Source: Bathymodiolus japonicus methanotrophic gill symbiont
Lineage (GTDB): Bacteria; Pseudomonadota; Gammaproteobacteria; Methylococcales; Methylomonadaceae
Direction of reading: 5' to 3'
Length of the DNA stretch: 64,000 bases
Assembly (NCBI RefSeq): GCF_019721995.1
Contig: NZ_BLYC01000012.1
Span: 34,709-98,708, forward strand
In this document: positions 62,413 through 64,000 of the stretch, in pieces
Position numbering within the stretch: the first letter of the stretch is position 1
How the letters are laid out: every line of letters begins with the position of its first letter
The notes under the pieces: model-generated
Database searches by the model: none
Seen by the model: only the letters and a program-made list of their open reading frames with translations
What the model was told of the DNA's origin: nothing
Program-made: the position numbers and the translations under genes

Positions 62413-63946
62413 CATCAGTGTTCCCATTGAAAGAAGAAGTACCTAAACAAAGCAGCCTATAACCTACCTGAAGGTAGCACCACTCGAATATTTCCATATT
62501 TTTGATTTTAATCACTTATAACAGCAAATAGACACTCTGTAGGCACCGTAAAAAAACAACAAATAATTTCAAATAAAGCTTGCAATTGCCGAAAAAATTT
62601 TTCTAAAAATTTCCGTTTTAATCACCTCATAAACGGATATCACCCATGCTTAAAGACCTACCACTCTCTGAACATATTCACCAACACTGCAATGAAAGTA
62701 TGGAACGTGCCCTGTTAGCAGAGCGTCATCCTTTGTGGGCTCGTTCATGCCCAGAGTTGAAGGATATCGACTTTATTCGCCTTGGGTTATTACGCTGTAT
62801 CAGTGTAGTCGATAGTGGTCGCCATTTCCTCCAAACCAATGAACAGATTTATGGCCAGCTGCTTCCCCACTCAACGTATTTTAAATCACTGAAGTCGCAT
62901 AGACGAACAAGTATGCTTGAGGCATTTGAACAGCAGAGCTACCATCTTCACTCTGAAACACTGCTATCGCAAGGCATTGATTATCTTAAAGCATTCCCAG
63001 AACTTGACGAATACACCATAGAAGCAGCGGATGGACATTTTATTGATCATGCCTGCCATACTGAAAAAAACAGCAAGGGGAAAGTTTATGCGGCCGGGGG
63101 GATTTACGCGTTGAATCTCAGAAGTGGGTTGCTCAGATTTCTTTGTCTGGTGACAAACGGAACTCAGAGGCATCAAGAAATACCTGTGTTACGAGATCAT
63201 ATTGAAAAGCAAAACAAGGGAAATAACAGCTCTCAGAAACATCTCTATGTCTACGATAAAGCCGTCACCGACTTTGTCTGGTGGGATCGGCAGAAACGAC
63301 ATGCTAATTACATGATTTCAATGCTAAAAGAAAATTCAATTGCGACTCTGGTTGAGTCTATCCCTTTTGACTCCCGCCATGAGATCAATACAGGGGTTGA
63401 AGCATACAGTGTGTACGAAAACAAGGGCATCAAATTTAACGTGGTGGATTACCGTGATCCAGAAACCGGAAAACTTCACCGGTTTGTGACAACCTTGCCA
63501 ATGACTATTAACCCTGGAACCATTGCCATGCTGTATTTCAAGCGATGGACGATTGAAAAGACATTCAATAACACTAAAAGTAATTTCAAGGAAACTAAAG
63601 CTTGGTCTTCCAATACCCGCTCACTTGAAAATCAAATGCGCCTGACTGCAATGAGCTATAATTTAATGCGCGTATTTGAAGAGATTTCAAAAACACAACA
63701 GCCAGAATTGATTCATCCATCGGATAAAAAATATAGCGAGGCTCTGGAGATAAGGCAGCAACAGGCTCAAAAACGAGATCGTTTTGTGAATCCATTATTT
63801 TTCCAGGCAAGAATATCTCGTATCAGCTCGTATACCATTCGGGCAGTTCAAAACGCAATAATAACAGGAATGTCTTTACAGTGCTTTATGAGCTCTCTTG
63901 TGGCGAGGTTAGTTTCACGGCCTCAATTGATAGGGGAACACTGATG
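62413..63946 (+). mobile_element. ISa, complete copy inside ISb
   Basis: 1534 bp with perfect end repeats, flanked by ATTGAGAA (62405-62412, 63947-63954). Free of A/B/C elements. Confidence 0.96.
62646..63944 (+). CDS. ISa transposase, IS4 superfamily DDE type
   Basis: Complete 432-residue copy, nearly identical to the one at 9551 (for example MERALL in place of MERSLL, and EISK in place of ESSK). The Y-x2-R-x3-E-x6-K signature is intact, so this is a likely active source of transposase. Confidence 0.93.
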   Translation: MLKDLPLSEHIHQHCNESMERALLAERHPLWARSCPELKDIDFIRLGLLRCISVVDSGRHFLQTNEQIYGQLLPHSTYFKSLKSHRRTSMLEAFEQQSYHLHSETLLSQGIDYLKAFPELDEYTIEAADGHFIDHACHTEKNSKGKVYAAGGIYALNLRSGLLRFLCLVTNGTQRHQEIPVLRDHIEKQNKGNNSSQKHLYVYDKAVTDFVWWDRQKRHANYMISMLKENSIATLVESIPFDSRHEINTGVEAYSVYENKGIKFNVVDYRDPETGKLHRFVTTLPMTINPGTIAMLYFKRWTIEKTFNNTKSNFKETKAWSSNTRSLENQMRLTAMSYNLMRVFEEISKTQQPELIHPSDKKYSEALEIRQQQAQKRDRFVNPLFFQARISRISSYTIRAVQNAIITGMSLQCFMSSLVARLVSRPQLIGEH

Positions 63947-64000
63947 ATTGAGAAGGTAAAATCAGGTATTCTGAGGTTGTTGTAATTTTATCGGTGTAAT
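63947..64000 (+). mobile_element. ISb leader, continuing past the window
   Basis: Matches the ISb leader before the transposase start (ATTGAGAAGGTAAAATCAGG...). The rest lies outside the window. Confidence 0.85.

Overview
The window is a gammaproteobacterial chromosome segment saturated with mobile DNA. Gammaproteobacterial features are the gene order rimP-nusA-infB-rbfA-truB-rpsO-pnp with an initiator tRNA in front, the pqiABC set, and genes such as uvrC, pgsA, mobB, moeA and dgkA. Base composition is moderately AT-rich. The load of insertion sequences, fresh pseudogenes and relic genes suggests a lineage with relaxed selection, for example a symbiont or a recently bottlenecked population. 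I cannot name the species; a methanotroph-like symbiont is only a guess.

Local labels. ISa: 1534 bp, ends CATCAGTGTTCCC, 8-bp target duplication (TSD). ISb: 1531 bp, ends CTCGATGTTCAAG, 5-bp TSD. ISg: 1567 bp, ends CTGAAGTTTC, 7-8 bp TSD. ISd: IS1634-like, about 2.1 kb, ends CC(T/C)ATCTTCGT, TTAA TSD. One IS30-like element is also present. D is a 204-bp MITE whose ends resemble ISg. E is a 319-bp MITE whose ends resemble ISd. A (280 bp), B (260 bp) and C (295 bp) are short, GC-richer, apparently non-coding elements that sit inside genes and ISs with no TSD. I count 9 full A, 6 full B and 8 full C plus partial or hybrid copies, about 25 in 64 kb.

Layout. 1-3434: pqiA-pqiB-pqiC membrane lipid transport operon. 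3606-10851: an IS and element pile-up. 10930-15699: gcvH, a tandem duplication of the gcvH-dgkA junction filled with insertions, intact dgkA and a PfkB-type kinase. 16159-21896: broken thpR and a shattered ppsA. 22018-28249: tatD, mobB-moeA, bcp, a TetR regulator, pgsA and uvrC. 28280-30613: IS30 and a Uma2 gene broken by D. 30725-40897: about 10 kb of uninterrupted essential genes (pnp, rpsO, truB, rbfA, infB, nusA, rimP, tRNA-fMet, pgpA, thiL). 41248-48578: another pile-up with a four-level nest. 48901-52925: a lipoprotein, a broken RND efflux adaptor and pump, cysC and a DHH phosphoesterase. 52970-54454: a degraded IS graveyard. 54514-62355: a small secreted-protein pseudogene and a nucleotide-sugar (surface polysaccharide) locus in which two of three genes are interrupted. 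62413-64000: ISa inside ISb.

The most unusual signal is the A/B/C family. Removing the inserts restores ISa to exactly 1534 bp and ISb to exactly 1531 bp, so ends and the absence of TSDs can be set to the base. Most hits are in transposase genes whose reading frames are otherwise open on both sides.
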